Shown piece after piece: positions 37,754 to 48,069 of a stretch of 64,000 nt of DNA. Origin of the DNA: Gimesia sp. (GTDB lineage Bacteria > Planctomycetota > Planctomycetia > Planctomycetales > Planctomycetaceae). The position numbers were made by a program, and so were the translations under genes. Numbering within the stretch: the stretch's first letter is position 1; every line of letters starts with the position of its first letter. The notes beneath the pieces were generated by a model, which was not told where the DNA came from, searched no databases, and saw only the letters and a program-made list of their open reading frames with translations. The stretch is from NCBI RefSeq assembly GCF_040219335.1, contig NZ_JAVJSQ010000003.1, positions 96,530-160,529 of the forward strand, in the 5' to 3' direction.

Positions 37754-39508
37754 ATGATTCGCAACACGGTTCTCCTGCTACTGACTCTCCTGGCTTTCCA
37801 AGGTTGTAACAGTCAGCCTTCAGGCACAACCGACGGCCCTCTGGCTGAAGTCGATCCGCCTGCAGCAAACGCTCCTGATCAACCATCGGTTCTTCCAGAG
37901 TCGAGTCCATTTCGCTTCACAGACATCACCGGGGCCAGCGGTGTCGAATTTACTTATTATGGGAATCCCAGCCCTCAACATTACATGGTGGAGCAAAATG
38001 GAGGGGGTGTCGCCTGCTTTGACTATGATCAGGACGGGCAACTGGACCTGTTCTTTTCCAACGGTTCTCACTTTGATCAACCTGCAGACAAAGCAGGACA
38101 AACGAATCAACTGTATCGCGCAACGGGCCAGCCTGGGGAAGCTCTGCAATATACGCCCGTAGCAGACCACGCGGGAGTGAATACAAGCGGATTCGGCATG
38201 GGGGTCGCCTGTGGAGACTTTGACAACGATGGCTTTGTGGATCTCTATCTATGTGCTTATGGGAAAAATACGTTCTGGCAGAATAACGGTGACGGTACTT
38301 TCACAGACATTACAGAGCAGACAGAAACGGGAGACGCCAACCATTGGGGGACCAGTGCCGCCTTTGGTGACCTTGATGGTGACGGCGATCTCGATCTTTA
38401 CGTCACGAATTATGTGCAGTATGACGAGTCAGACCCTCCCTGCTATACCACTTTGAATGGCAGGCGGATCAAAATTTCCTGTGGTCCCATTGGTCGCACT
38501 GCGGAACCGGACATCCTGTATCAAAATACCGGAGATGGCAGTTTTGCCGATCGATCCTCGGATGCGGGAATCACCAAACCGGCAGCCGGAAAAGGACTCG
38601 CCGTTCAGATAGTCGATCTGGATGGCGATGGTCTGCTCGATATTTTTGTCGCCAACGATATGACCGATAATTTCTTTTTTCGAAATCAAGGTGACTTCAA
38701 ATTTGAGGAAGAAGCGTTGGTCCAGGGTGTCGCTGTGGGGGATAACGGCATGCCGCAATCATCGATGGGAATCGCCTGTGCTGACTACAACCGAAATGGG
38801 CGTTTCGACCTGTTTGTCACCAACTTCGAGAATTCCCCCAATGATTTTTACGAGCAGATTGATTCCGGTATTTTCCTGACCAGCAATACACGCCTGGGGC
38901 TGGATACGAATTCCCGTCCCAAACTCGCATTTGGAACAATTGCCGCTGATTTCAATCTCGACCAGTGGCCTGATCTGTTCATTGCCAACGGCCACATCTG
39001 GGATCTGAATGATGGTCAGACAGAGCATGAATACGAAATGACTCAACAGATATATCTGAATCAACAGGGGCGGCGATTTGTGGATGTCTCCCAGGAATCA
39101 GGCTCCTATTTTCAGGAACAGGTTCTGGGACGCGCTGTCGCTTCTGCAGACCTGGACAATGATGGAGATACGGATCTGGTGTGCTTACCGGAGCTGAAAC
39201 CAGCCACTCTCTTACAGAATGACAGCCCCCGCACTGGAAACAGCGTACGCATCAAACTCATTGGAACCAGTTCAGCGAGAGAGCCTCTCGGGGTGACACT
39301 CAACGCGACTGTTGATGGTGTCGAACAGATCTTCTGTGTGCCAGCAGGGGGGAGCTTTCAATCCTCCAGCGACTCAAGGGTCATCATTCCCACGGGAGAC
39401 GCCAAACAGATTGAAAGCGTCACCATCGTCTGGCCCGATGGGAAGTCGGAACACTGGAAACAGATACCAGTTGAGCCACAGGTCACCCTGATTCAGGGTA
39501 TTCACTAA
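37754..39508 (+). CDS. CRTAC1-type lipoprotein with VCBS/FG-GAP repeats and ASPIC/UnbV domain
   Basis: About 584 residues. ATG 37754 has GGAAG upstream and gives a lipobox (LLAFQGC). The body is a set of FG-GAP/VCBS propeller repeats with Asp-rich calcium loops, such as DYDQDGQLDLFFSNG, DFDNDGFVDLYLC, DLDGDGDLDLYVTNY, DLDGDGLLDIFVANDM and DLDNDGDTDLVC. The C-terminal 80 residues match ASPIC/UnbV (SVRIKLIGTSSAREPLGVTL ... IVWPDGKSEHWKQIPV). It is an extracellular or periplasmic calcium-binding propeller. The pairing with the upstream TPR gene is typical for planctomycetes. Confidence 0.94.
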   Translation: MIRNTVLLLLTLLAFQGCNSQPSGTTDGPLAEVDPPAANAPDQPSVLPESSPFRFTDITGASGVEFTYYGNPSPQHYMVEQNGGGVACFDYDQDGQLDLFFSNGSHFDQPADKAGQTNQLYRATGQPGEALQYTPVADHAGVNTSGFGMGVACGDFDNDGFVDLYLCAYGKNTFWQNNGDGTFTDITEQTETGDANHWGTSAAFGDLDGDGDLDLYVTNYVQYDESDPPCYTTLNGRRIKISCGPIGRTAEPDILYQNTGDGSFADRSSDAGITKPAAGKGLAVQIVDLDGDGLLDIFVANDMTDNFFFRNQGDFKFEEEALVQGVAVGDNGMPQSSMGIACADYNRNGRFDLFVTNFENSPNDFYEQIDSGIFLTSNTRLGLDTNSRPKLAFGTIAADFNLDQWPDLFIANGHIWDLNDGQTEHEYEMTQQIYLNQQGRRFVDVSQESGSYFQEQVLGRAVASADLDNDGDTDLVCLPELKPATLLQNDSPRTGNSVRIKLIGTSSAREPLGVTLNATVDGVEQIFCVPAGGSFQSSSDSRVIIPTGDAKQIESVTIVWPDGKSEHWKQIPVEPQVTLIQGIH

Positions 39509-39526
39509 TAAGTCGCTAACTCAACA

Positions 39527-39573
39527 AAAAAAGGCCCCGGTTCTATTTCCTGGATGAAATAAAACCGAAGGCC
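39527..39573 (-). terminator. Terminator between convergent genes
   Basis: Hairpin 39538-39549 / 39556-39567 with one mismatch (6-nt loop), extended by GGCC on both sides (39533-39536, 39570-39573). The minus strand then has seven T, serving the 39627 gene. The plus side (TTTTA) may also serve the ASPIC gene. Confidence 0.75.
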
Positions 39574-39626
39574 GTTGAGTTTTATAGCTCGACATTACTG
39601 TCGAACAGAGTCGAATTCACACGCCA

Positions 39627-40082
39627 CTATTTCAGATCAAAATTGAATTCGCCTCCTGCATCACTCACCTGAGCAGTCAGTTTTGAATCTAGAAAACTGC
39701 TGTACTGGATCGGCAGTGATTCAACCGCACCAAGGTTCGCCGGGGGCTCAGAGCCATCAATCTTGATAGGAGAACCATCTCCCTTTACGAAGTGATTGAT
39801 CACCACTTTATAGCTACCCGGAGGAGCTCCTTCGCCACCTCGGATTTGTTTTAGCTGGTACTTACCGGCTTCATCAGTAAAGCCAACGCATTCCACTCCT
39901 TTGGTCTCTCCCTGCGGGACGAAAGTAACCGTCGCTGAGACCAGTGGTTTGCCCTTCATAGTTACTGCACCTGTTACAGGCACAGTGTTCGGTAGCGGCT
40001 TTTCTTCAGTACCGCCGCCGCAGCCCGACAGTCCCACCAGGAGACTGCAGACTGCCAGACATAAGCTGATACGTTGTAACAT
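39627..40082 (-). CDS. Carboxypeptidase-regulatory-like lipoprotein (module 2)
   Basis: 151 residues; the lipoprotein signal ends LSGC (Cys21). The beta-sandwich has the same layout as the 34776-35177 product (TMKGKPLVSATVTFVPQGE, GFTDEAGKYQLKQIRGGEGA). It follows the second DUF1559 gene by 71 bases. Paralogue of module 1, with clear but limited identity. Confidence 0.85.
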   Translation of the reverse strand: MLQRISLCLAVCSLLVGLSGCGGGTEEKPLPNTVPVTGAVTMKGKPLVSATVTFVPQGETKGVECVGFTDEAGKYQLKQIRGGEGAPPGSYKVVINHFVKGDGSPIKIDGSEPPANLGAVESLPIQYSSFLDSKLTAQVSDAGGEFNFDLK

Positions 40083-40153
40083 CGTTGGGAGTTTCCTCTT
40101 AAAAACTTATGAATTGAGAGGGTTGAGAATTCAATTTGAGTTTTCAGATGACC

Positions 40154-41122
40154 TTACCATTCTCCGATGACTTTGCCATCAGACATACGTGCCAGATTCT
40201 GACGGGTAGTGGTGTCGATGTTCTCACTGAGAAAGTGAACCGAGCCATCTGCCAGCAGGAAGTGAGCACCACCGGTGTGCAGACTTCCGGCGTATGCCCA
40301 GCTCCCCAGTTTTCCACGCGGCTGTTCCGGAGGTGAGGCGGATGAATAATAGAAGCGGTTGATCGGGTAAGAAACCAGATTCAGACCGACCATCACGTGT
40401 CCACGATACCCCCAGGCGTTGGTTCCGCCGTTGTATACAGTGCGGGTGGTTTCGCCCATCATCAGGGTGTTACTTGTTCCGTCTTTGACGTCATCCAGCC
40501 GGCACTTGCTGTTGTCGCCAAACATGCAGCGACTGGTTGGTGCGGTCAGAGTCCAGTTTTCACAGGAGTTGTAAGGGGTGATTGTAATGAAATCGTAGTT
40601 GGTCTTAGCGCCCCCTGTTCCCGTATTCGTAGCCGAAATACCGTAGCTGCTAGTGGCGGAAGGAATGAAGTAAGTCCCGTCATCGGATGGGCACAGGAAG
40701 ACGGTGACCAGTGTTTTGACCACAGCAGCATTCCCGTTGGTCACAGGATCATCTCCTGCGGAAAGTGCACCCCCACCAGTAGAAATACTGGAGTGTGCTG
40801 TGGCACTACCGCTGGAGTTATACATGTTGTACAAAGGAGCCTGATCGAGATAAGGCAGCAACATGGTCAGACCGGTAGCCATGAGCCGGGGAGTCGTGCA
40901 ACGTCCGATGTGAGCTGGTGGCAGAACTGAAAATGTTTCATGGTAGTTGTGGAGTGCCAGTCCAAGCTGCTTCAAGTTGTTTTTACACTGGGATCTTCTG
41001 GCTGCCTCACGGGCCTGCTGTACAGCAGGTAACAAAAGGGCAATCAAAATTGCGATAATGGCGATCACCACCAGCAATTCGATCAAGGTAAAACCCCGTT
41101 TTGGCCTTTGCATCTTAGACAT
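40154..41122 (-). CDS. DUF1559 pseudopilin-like protein (module 2)
   Basis: 322 residues. Prepilin motif [20 protein letters not shown] and [19 protein letters not shown], nearly identical to module 1 in this stretch. DUF1559 features include [22 protein letters not shown] and a C-terminal [15 protein letters not shown]. It should be cleaved by a prepilin peptidase and inserted in the inner membrane with a large exported domain. Paired with the 39627 lipoprotein. Confidence 0.95.
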   Translation of the reverse strand: MSKMQRPKRGFTLIELLVVIAIIAILIALLLPAVQQAREAARRSQCKNNLKQLGLALHNYHETFSVLPPAHIGRCTTPRLMATGLTMLLPYLDQAPLYNMYNSSGSATAHSSISTGGGALSAGDDPVTNGNAAVVKTLVTVFLCPSDDGTYFIPSATSSYGISATNTGTGGAKTNYDFITITPYNSCENWTLTAPTSRCMFGDNSKCRLDDVKDGTSNTLMMGETTRTVYNGGTNAWGYRGHVMVGLNLVSYPINRFYYSSASPPEQPRGKLGSWAYAGSLHTGGAHFLLADGSVHFLSENIDTTTRQNLARMSDGKVIGEW

Positions 41123-41487
41123 TAAAAGAACTCCTGAAAAATAAATAGAATCAGAACTGGAATGAACTCATCCCTGTCTCTGCATGCCTACTGAACCTGC
41201 AGTCAATGCTGTTTTTTCAGGCTCAACTGGTTGATTGATCAAGGATTTGTCAACGACGCCTTACTCATGCAAAATCAGTGCCAGACCAGAATGCAGACGA
41301 AAAGATCACGCAGATCGTAAGTTCGCAGTGAGTTTGGTCCGGCTCGAGAAATGCTGCCAGAATCAGGAAGAGAGATGACAACTCAATGAATCGTGTCGTA
41401 TGATGCAGCTAACCCGTACTTTCAGGCTTTGTCATCTGCCAGGGAAAATCAAATCAGTGTTATCAATTGAATAAGTAAACACAGCTC
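41123..41487. other. Divergent intergenic region
   Basis: 365 bases between the DUF1559 gene (minus) and the FAD oxidoreductase gene (plus). No open frame or clear hairpin terminator. Presumed promoter region for both. Confidence 0.5.
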
Positions 41488-44160
41488 ATGAAAAAGAAGA
41501 TCGCGCTCCTCTGCTGGTTACTCTGTTTTTTTTCAAAAAATTCCCTGTTCGCTCAACAGGCCGAACAGCAAACCGATTTATTGATTGTCGGCGGAACGGA
41601 ATCAGGATGGGCGGCGGCCATCCAGGCGGCTCGACTCGGGGTGAAATCTATTACCCTCGTGCTGGACGGAGACTGGCTGGGCGGACAGTACACAGAACAG
41701 GCGCTCGCCTGTGTAGACGAGAACAAAGGCCCGGGTAAAGTTGGCTGGGGTGTTGACTGGCATCCGATGAAACGCTCCTTCCACCGCAGCGGTCTGTTCA
41801 AGGAACTGATGGATCGCATTGAAGCCTTCAACACACAAAAATATGGCTCTCCCATGCCGGGACGCCCGTTCCATGGACCTTCCACATTTCGCCCCGCCGA
41901 AGCTGAAGCCATCTTTCGCGACCTGCTCCAACCCTACATCCAGAGTGGTCAGATTCGACTGATTACCCGCCATTATCCAGTTAAAGCAGACATTGATCGG
42001 GGAGGAACTCATCCCCGACTGACGGGGCTCTGGTTTGCACCGGTCGGGTCGGAAACTCCTGACCGGCACGTGATGGCCAGACTGACGATTGACGCTTCGG
42101 ACTGGGGAGAAGCCATTCAGGTTGCCGGTGCCGCTTTCGAAATTGGAGCCGACCCGCGTTCGCGATATGGGGAACCGAGTGCCCCTCTGAACTTGAAGGG
42201 TTACCCGCCTAATGAAATGAATCCGATCACGTGGGCCATGATCGTAGAAGAATCGGACGGCGATACCCCGATTCACAAACCCGAACGCTACGATGATCGC
42301 TGTTTCGTAAGAACATCCAAACTGAGTTTCGCCGAGATGAAGCACTTGGAATGGGATCGCCCCCTGAAGAGAATGGGCTCCATCCCTCATTGGCCACCCG
42401 CCGGCCAGGCTTCCCCCCGCCAGCTTTCTGTCTTCACAGTTCGACGAATCGTGGATGGCTATACCAGCAAAGATCATAAGACCAGCATACTCCTGAATTA
42501 CATGCTGGGCCAGGACTACCCTCTCGAGCGACTTCCGCACCACGTCTGTGAAGCTCTGGAAGCAACCGAACCGGGAGCTTCCATGAAGAACATTGTGCTC
42601 ATGAATCGTCGTCAGAGGCAGATTATTTTTGATGATGCAAAGCGGCATTCCCTCTGCCTGCTGTATCACTTGCAGAATTTCGTGCACGATCGAGCTGATG
42701 ACCAAACCAACAGTTTCAGGCATTTCCACTTGAGCGAAGAGTTCGGTACGCCAGACCATCTCCCCCCCAAACCTTATATTCGCGAATCACTGCGTCTCAA
42801 AGCCATGTACATGATGCGTGAGCAGGATGGCCGTAACATGGACGGCCCGACCAAGAAATTCGCCCGCGAACGGTTCTCCCGGGTCATGTATCCGGATGGG
42901 CTGTTCGCCTGGCAGTTCCATTACGACTTCCACCGCACCGGACGTACGTACTTGAAATCCGAAGGTAACCGGGGCCCCTGGATCGACTATGAGAAACCGG
43001 GGCGGAACACGAGCCTGGTCAGCGATCGCAGCCTGTTTCCCCTGCGTAGTCTGGTCCCGGTGGAAATGGACGGCTTGCTCGGCGCACAGAAAAATATTGG
43101 CTACAGCAGTATTGTGAGTGCCGCAATTCGCCTGCACGATCAGTGTATCGCCATTGGTCAGGCAGCAGGCGCGACTGCTGCTGTCTCTTTGAAAGAGCAG
43201 ATCCAGCCACGCGAAATCCCCTACAACCGCCAACAGTTGGAACAGGTACGGCACGCACTTTGTGGGGAATCAGAGACCGGCCAGGCTGTATTGATCTGGC
43301 CGTTCCGCGATCTGGCTCCGGCACATCCGGCTTTTGTGGCCGTCAACCGTCTCGCTGTCCGCGGGGCTCTCCCGCTCAAGGTCCGTGAAGTCGACTTCCG
43401 ACCAGACCAACCCGCAACTCCCGAGTGGCGCGCAGCCACGATCGAGTTAACAATGAAAACACTGCAGACGCCCAACCTGGTTCTGTCTCTTCCAGACAAC
43501 CTTTCACGAGGAGAATTCTGCCAGCAGCTCTGGTCAGCCATTCATGAAGTTCCCATCCGTCCCTACCAACGGCTTACACCTGACGACGCCGATGGGGACG
43601 GTATCGCGGATGCCGATGATCCCTCACTTTTCACTCCGCGCGAACCACTGCAATGGATACCTGAAAAACTGACCGCCGACCAGGATGGCCTGCTGGGAAA
43701 AAACATTTCAAACCGGGCCCGAAAATTCAACTTTACCGGCAACAAGACACCCGCCACCTCCGGATTTGAAGCTGACCATGGGTTGCCTTTCAAAGCGTCC
43801 CGGGGTTTTGGTTGGCAACAGGATCTGAGTAAGAATGTGCGCAAACGAAAGCAGGTTTCGGAAGCCTATCGAGACACATTCATTTTCACGCGGAGTCATG
43901 CCACATGGGAATGCGTACTTCCTCGAGGCCGTTATCGCGTTACGGTCTGCGTCGGAGATGCCGGCCACGAACAGGTCGGGCAATGGGTCACGGTAGAAGG
44001 CAAACCGCTGATTGAAGACCAGTCAACGGTCAGCGGCGCATTTCATGAGCAGAGCACAACTGTCGATGTTTCCGATGGCCGACTGACAATCGAAATCGGA
44101 AAGCCTGGCTCAACGACAAACACCTGTCTGAACTGGATTGTGCTCGAACCAGCCCCATAA
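41488..44160 (+). CDS. Secreted FAD-dependent oxidoreductase with C-terminal sandwich domain
   Basis: 890 residues: a Sec signal peptide (about 1-22), then a FAD_oxidored-type domain opening with LLIVGGTESGWAAAIQAARLG (dinucleotide loop) and LDGDWLGGQYTEQALACVDE. A conserved YSSIVSAAIRLHDQCIAIGQAAGATAA block lies near residue 530-560. Around residues 695-715 is an Asp-rich calcium-loop-like stretch (DDADGDGIADADDPS). The last 140 residues form a beta-rich domain (FNFTGNKTPATSG ... LNWIVLEP), like the accessory modules of polysaccharide lyases/xanthan-lyase-annotated proteins. Role in polysaccharide or glycan oxidation is inference. Confidence 0.82.
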   Translation: MKKKIALLCWLLCFFSKNSLFAQQAEQQTDLLIVGGTESGWAAAIQAARLGVKSITLVLDGDWLGGQYTEQALACVDENKGPGKVGWGVDWHPMKRSFHRSGLFKELMDRIEAFNTQKYGSPMPGRPFHGPSTFRPAEAEAIFRDLLQPYIQSGQIRLITRHYPVKADIDRGGTHPRLTGLWFAPVGSETPDRHVMARLTIDASDWGEAIQVAGAAFEIGADPRSRYGEPSAPLNLKGYPPNEMNPITWAMIVEESDGDTPIHKPERYDDRCFVRTSKLSFAEMKHLEWDRPLKRMGSIPHWPPAGQASPRQLSVFTVRRIVDGYTSKDHKTSILLNYMLGQDYPLERLPHHVCEALEATEPGASMKNIVLMNRRQRQIIFDDAKRHSLCLLYHLQNFVHDRADDQTNSFRHFHLSEEFGTPDHLPPKPYIRESLRLKAMYMMREQDGRNMDGPTKKFARERFSRVMYPDGLFAWQFHYDFHRTGRTYLKSEGNRGPWIDYEKPGRNTSLVSDRSLFPLRSLVPVEMDGLLGAQKNIGYSSIVSAAIRLHDQCIAIGQAAGATAAVSLKEQIQPREIPYNRQQLEQVRHALCGESETGQAVLIWPFRDLAPAHPAFVAVNRLAVRGALPLKVREVDFRPDQPATPEWRAATIELTMKTLQTPNLVLSLPDNLSRGEFCQQLWSAIHEVPIRPYQRLTPDDADGDGIADADDPSLFTPREPLQWIPEKLTADQDGLLGKNISNRARKFNFTGNKTPATSGFEADHGLPFKASRGFGWQQDLSKNVRKRKQVSEAYRDTFIFTRSHATWECVLPRGRYRVTVCVGDAGHEQVGQWVTVEGKPLIEDQSTVSGAFHEQSTTVDVSDGRLTIEIGKPGSTTNTCLNWIVLEPAP

Positions 44161-44383
44161 AAGACGCTTATCTGAAGATCCACTCTGATCAGTTGCCAAC
44201 CCTTTCAGACAGAAATATCAGATTTTGAGAGCCATAATTTGTGTGAAATTGCGTGGTGCGACAGAGAATCGTATTGAACACATCAGAGACAGACGATATA
44301 TTAAATAAGATTAAATATTTATGAAATTCTAACTGCAGGTTCGCTCGCGCTTTGCAACCCCGATATGGGAAGTGGAATTGATA

Positions 44384-45841
44384 ATGAAGTTCAATCTACA
44401 TTCGCGCACACATTCTCAGCATGCTTTTACCGCTTTCAACCCACTGGTACCGGAAGGTCTGGTTGTTCAAAGTCGGCGGAATATGCTCAAAGCCTCTCTG
44501 GCCGGCCTGGCAGGTCTGACTGTACCGAACCTGTTGCGTGCTTCTGATTCTCTGCTCTCAGAAGGCAAATCTTCACTCCCCAAGAAGAGTATTATCCTGC
44601 TCTGGATGACTGGCGGTCCCAGCCATATTGATACCTGGGACCCTAAACCGGATCGTCCGATTCAGAACCGGGGACCGTTTGGTGTCACTCAGACCAATGT
44701 CCCGGGTATTACGATTACGGATCGGCTCCCGAAACAGGCAGCGATGATGGATCGCTTTACTCTAATCCGCTCCGTCGATCCCAAGATGAGCAGCCATCAG
44801 CCCAACCAGGTGATGCAGACCGCCAATCTGCTGGCAACACCACGTACAAATCGCAAAGGGGACAAATACCCCGCGATGGCTTCCATTGTCGCCAAGCATC
44901 ATGGATCAAACCATCCCGGGATGCCCCCTTACGTCGCCTTCATGAAACACGATTCCCATATTGCCTGGGGAGGCTATCTCGGTAAACAATACGATCCCTT
45001 CATCGCCAACGATGCCGCCAACCTGCCCGTATACGACATGGTAGGGAAAGACACTGGCGGGATGAGTGGCGGAAAGATGTTCCAGTTCGCTCCCGGTCTG
45101 TCCTTTGAGCGGATGAAAAGTCGACGCGATCTGATGCTGCAATTCGACAACCTGCGGAGCGATATCGATCAGGCGGGATCCATGAACGCCATCGACAGCT
45201 ACAGTCAGCGTGCTTATAACATGGTCCTCGGAAAACGGGTACAACAGGCATTTGACCTGTCTCAAGAGTCGGTTGAAACACGGGACCGTTACGGCAAGCA
45301 CCTCTGGTGTCAGCAGGCGCTGCTCGCACGAAGGCTGGTGGAAGCCGGCAGTTCGTTCGTCACCCTTGACCTGAGCTATCATACCGCTTCCGGAACCTGG
45401 GATAACCACGGTGACAACATTCCTCCGTACGGGGGAATTAAGAATGGACTGGGGCCACTGCTCCCGCTGTTCGACCATCTGTTGACCACCCTTGTTCTCG
45501 ATCTCGAAGAGCGAGGCCGGCTGGATGATACCCTGGTGATCGCCATGGGTGAGTTCGGTCGATCCCCCATGTCGGGAACCCAGGGCAGCACCGATGGGCG
45601 TAACCACTGGCCGGTCGTCATGTCCATGTGCATGGCAGGCGGAGGTCTGAATCATGGCCAGGTGATCGGTGCCAGCGAACATGACGGCAGTAATATCAAG
45701 CACCGGCCAGTTCGTCCAGGCGACCTGGCAGCCACCATCTACCGCTACATGGGCGTCCCGCTGGATACGCACTACGTTGATGACAAAGGACGCCCGATCC
45801 CCGTGATCGAGAATGGTGCCCCGATTCACGAATTGTTCTGA
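44384..45841 (+). CDS. DUF1501 protein (second copy)
   Basis: About 485 residues. ATG 44384 with GGAAG upstream is preferred to the GTG at 44372. A leader with RRNMLKASLAGLAGLTVPNLL is twin-arginine-like. DUF1501 blocks are ILLWMTGGPSHIDTWDPKPD, SSHQPNQVMQTANLL, FVTLDLSYHTASGTWDNHGDN, DDTLVIAMGEFGRSPM and GRNHWPVVMSMCMAGGGLNHGQ. Unlike the first copy it has no PSD1 gene beside it here; it follows the FAD oxidoreductase by 220 bases. Confidence 0.95.
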   Translation: MKFNLHSRTHSQHAFTAFNPLVPEGLVVQSRRNMLKASLAGLAGLTVPNLLRASDSLLSEGKSSLPKKSIILLWMTGGPSHIDTWDPKPDRPIQNRGPFGVTQTNVPGITITDRLPKQAAMMDRFTLIRSVDPKMSSHQPNQVMQTANLLATPRTNRKGDKYPAMASIVAKHHGSNHPGMPPYVAFMKHDSHIAWGGYLGKQYDPFIANDAANLPVYDMVGKDTGGMSGGKMFQFAPGLSFERMKSRRDLMLQFDNLRSDIDQAGSMNAIDSYSQRAYNMVLGKRVQQAFDLSQESVETRDRYGKHLWCQQALLARRLVEAGSSFVTLDLSYHTASGTWDNHGDNIPPYGGIKNGLGPLLPLFDHLLTTLVLDLEERGRLDDTLVIAMGEFGRSPMSGTQGSTDGRNHWPVVMSMCMAGGGLNHGQVIGASEHDGSNIKHRPVRPGDLAATIYRYMGVPLDTHYVDDKGRPIPVIENGAPIHELF

Positions 45842-46060
45842 TCCGCGTGTTTCCTGGCTCAATCCGGTTTCGCTGTACTGCCGCGTGTCGCTGATTTTCT
45901 GAAAACCACCTGAACGGACACCAGTTCCCCGTTTGCATTTCGAGTGCCATGCGATAATCTGCATGCTGTAAACAGAATACAGTCCCGCTGTGCTCCTGCT
46001 AAGCATCCTCACTTGAACTGATAATTCATACAGAGTTCTTTCAGAAACCGTTTTGTGCTC

Positions 46061-48058
46061 ATGACCAATACAGTCCTCGCGACAGATCTTCCCAAATCAG
46101 ATCAGATCATTCACAACACCAGACTTCGCTGGTGTATCTACATTCTGCTCCTGACAGTCACTGCAGGACAGAATCTGGCTGCGATCATGAACAGCGTCCC
46201 TCTGCAAAGTGCGAATGACCGTTCTCGCTGGTGCACCGTCTGGTCACTGGTCGAAGAAGGCACTTATCAGATCGATACCATTAACGATCGTTCCGGCTGG
46301 TCCAGCATCGACAAGGTCCGTCACCAGGATCATTTTTATTCATCCAAGCCGCCCCTGTTTCCTACGATGGTAGCGGGCTTGTACTGGCTCATCAAAACAA
46401 TCACCGGGCTGAACCTGAATCAGAATCTCTATGATGTAGCCCACCTGATTTTGATAATCGTGAATCTGATTCCGATGCTCATTGCGCTGGCACTTATCTG
46501 TCGCATGGTCGAAAAGTATGCCCAGACCGATTTCACACGTTTCTTTGTTGTCATCGCTTCCTGCTTCGCTACATTACTGACTCCGTTTCTGCTGACTTTG
46601 AACAATCATTCCATCGCCGCCAGTTGCGCTGTCTTTACGCTCTATCCCCTGATGAGAATCATCCTCGACGGAGACCAGAAGAAACGCTACTTTGTCCTCG
46701 CCGGTTTCTTTGCCATGTTTACCTGCTGCAACGAACTGCCGGCGGCTCTGTTTGGTCTGGTCACTTTCGGCCTGCTGTTCAAAGCAAATCCACGTCTGAC
46801 ACTGCTGGTATTTTCTCCGGCAGCCCTGATTCCACTGATCGGTTTTTTCGTCACCAACTATGCAGCCACAGGCGGCTGGAAACCCTTCTATATGTATTAC
46901 GGAACCGAGAAATATCTCTACGAACATAAAGGCGTCCCCAGCTACTGGAAAAATCCGCAGGGCCTGGATCAGAATCTCGATTCCCCGCTGGTCTATTTCT
47001 TTCATTGCACGCTGGGACATCATGGTATTTTTTCGCTGTCGCCCATTTACCTCTTAACACTCTTCTCATGGGTGCGCATCAGACAGGCTGCCCAACACAG
47101 TCTACGCCTCCTGCTCTGGACCAGTCTTGGTTTGACGGTCATCGTTTTTGGTTTCTATATGACTCGGACCGGCAACTACAACTATGGTGGAAACAGTGCC
47201 GCTCTTCGCTGGATGCTCTGGCTCACTCCCTTCTGGTTGATCAGCATGATCCCGCTTCTCGATCAGCTTGCAAACAGGCGCTGGTTACAGTGTGTGGGTG
47301 TTCTTTGTCTGCTGCTTTCGGTCTTTTCCGCACATCATCCGCTGCATAACCCCTGGCGCGCTCCCTGGATTTTCTCCTGGTTCAAAGAGGCTGGCTGGAT
47401 TCAATATGAGCAGCGTCCCCCAGCACTCAATCGCCCCCATTCCAGTTGGCTGGCATCGATTCCGGAATCAAAACCGGAGGTGCCTGAACCATTTGTCGAA
47501 TTCACCGGTCCCGCCAACGACGGACGGTTGATCCGTCTCAGAATCAGCATCGTCAAATCGGACGACCAACAGAGCAAAGCACGGAACCTGCGCACGATTC
47601 AGGTCACCCGTCATCTGGGAAGTGACCAGGTTCAGTCCAGTCGCTACACCGTCGATGTCGCCGCGTTCAATGCTGGAAAATGGCCGGAAGAATTTCTCCA
47701 ATGGCCGGATGAAAATGTCTCTGACGCAGAAAAGTATGCCGCCTATCGATTCTTCTATGGCATGCCACGCCGTCGGGCATACAATCCTGGCAAGATCAGA
47801 CACCTGTTTACACCACTTCGCGAAGACGCCTATCGCTGTCAACTGGCAGCCTCACAAGTCGCGGTTACCATCGCCGCCGATACAGAAGCAGAAAAAAAAC
47901 TGCGCTACCGCACGGATCTCTGGCTTACTGACCAGATTCCATTTGGAGTCGCGCAGTTCGAAACTTCGGTCTATGATAGTTCCAAAGGACAGCTGCTCAG
48001 CCGCCAGACACTGATTGTCACCAGTGCCAGCGGGCAGTCAGCAGATTCTACTGAATAA
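46061..48058 (+). CDS. Polytopic membrane protein, GT39/PMT-like glycosyltransferase candidate
   Basis: About 665 residues. ATG 46061 is two codons after a GTG. Roughly ten hydrophobic segments fill residues 25-430, then about 220 mostly soluble residues. The segment after the first helix (VPLQSANDRSRWCTVWSLVEEG ... FYSSKPPLFPTMVAGLYWLI) has the SKPPL motif seen in dolichyl-phosphate-mannose/ArnT-like transferases. It may transfer a lipid-linked sugar outside the membrane. The donor is unknown. Confidence 0.7.
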   Translation: MTNTVLATDLPKSDQIIHNTRLRWCIYILLLTVTAGQNLAAIMNSVPLQSANDRSRWCTVWSLVEEGTYQIDTINDRSGWSSIDKVRHQDHFYSSKPPLFPTMVAGLYWLIKTITGLNLNQNLYDVAHLILIIVNLIPMLIALALICRMVEKYAQTDFTRFFVVIASCFATLLTPFLLTLNNHSIAASCAVFTLYPLMRIILDGDQKKRYFVLAGFFAMFTCCNELPAALFGLVTFGLLFKANPRLTLLVFSPAALIPLIGFFVTNYAATGGWKPFYMYYGTEKYLYEHKGVPSYWKNPQGLDQNLDSPLVYFFHCTLGHHGIFSLSPIYLLTLFSWVRIRQAAQHSLRLLLWTSLGLTVIVFGFYMTRTGNYNYGGNSAALRWMLWLTPFWLISMIPLLDQLANRRWLQCVGVLCLLLSVFSAHHPLHNPWRAPWIFSWFKEAGWIQYEQRPPALNRPHSSWLASIPESKPEVPEPFVEFTGPANDGRLIRLRISIVKSDDQQSKARNLRTIQVTRHLGSDQVQSSRYTVDVAAFNAGKWPEEFLQWPDENVSDAEKYAAYRFFYGMPRRRAYNPGKIRHLFTPLREDAYRCQLAASQVAVTIAADTEAEKKLRYRTDLWLTDQIPFGVAQFETSVYDSSKGQLLSRQTLIVTSASGQSADSTE

Positions 48059-48069
48059 GTTCAATCAAC

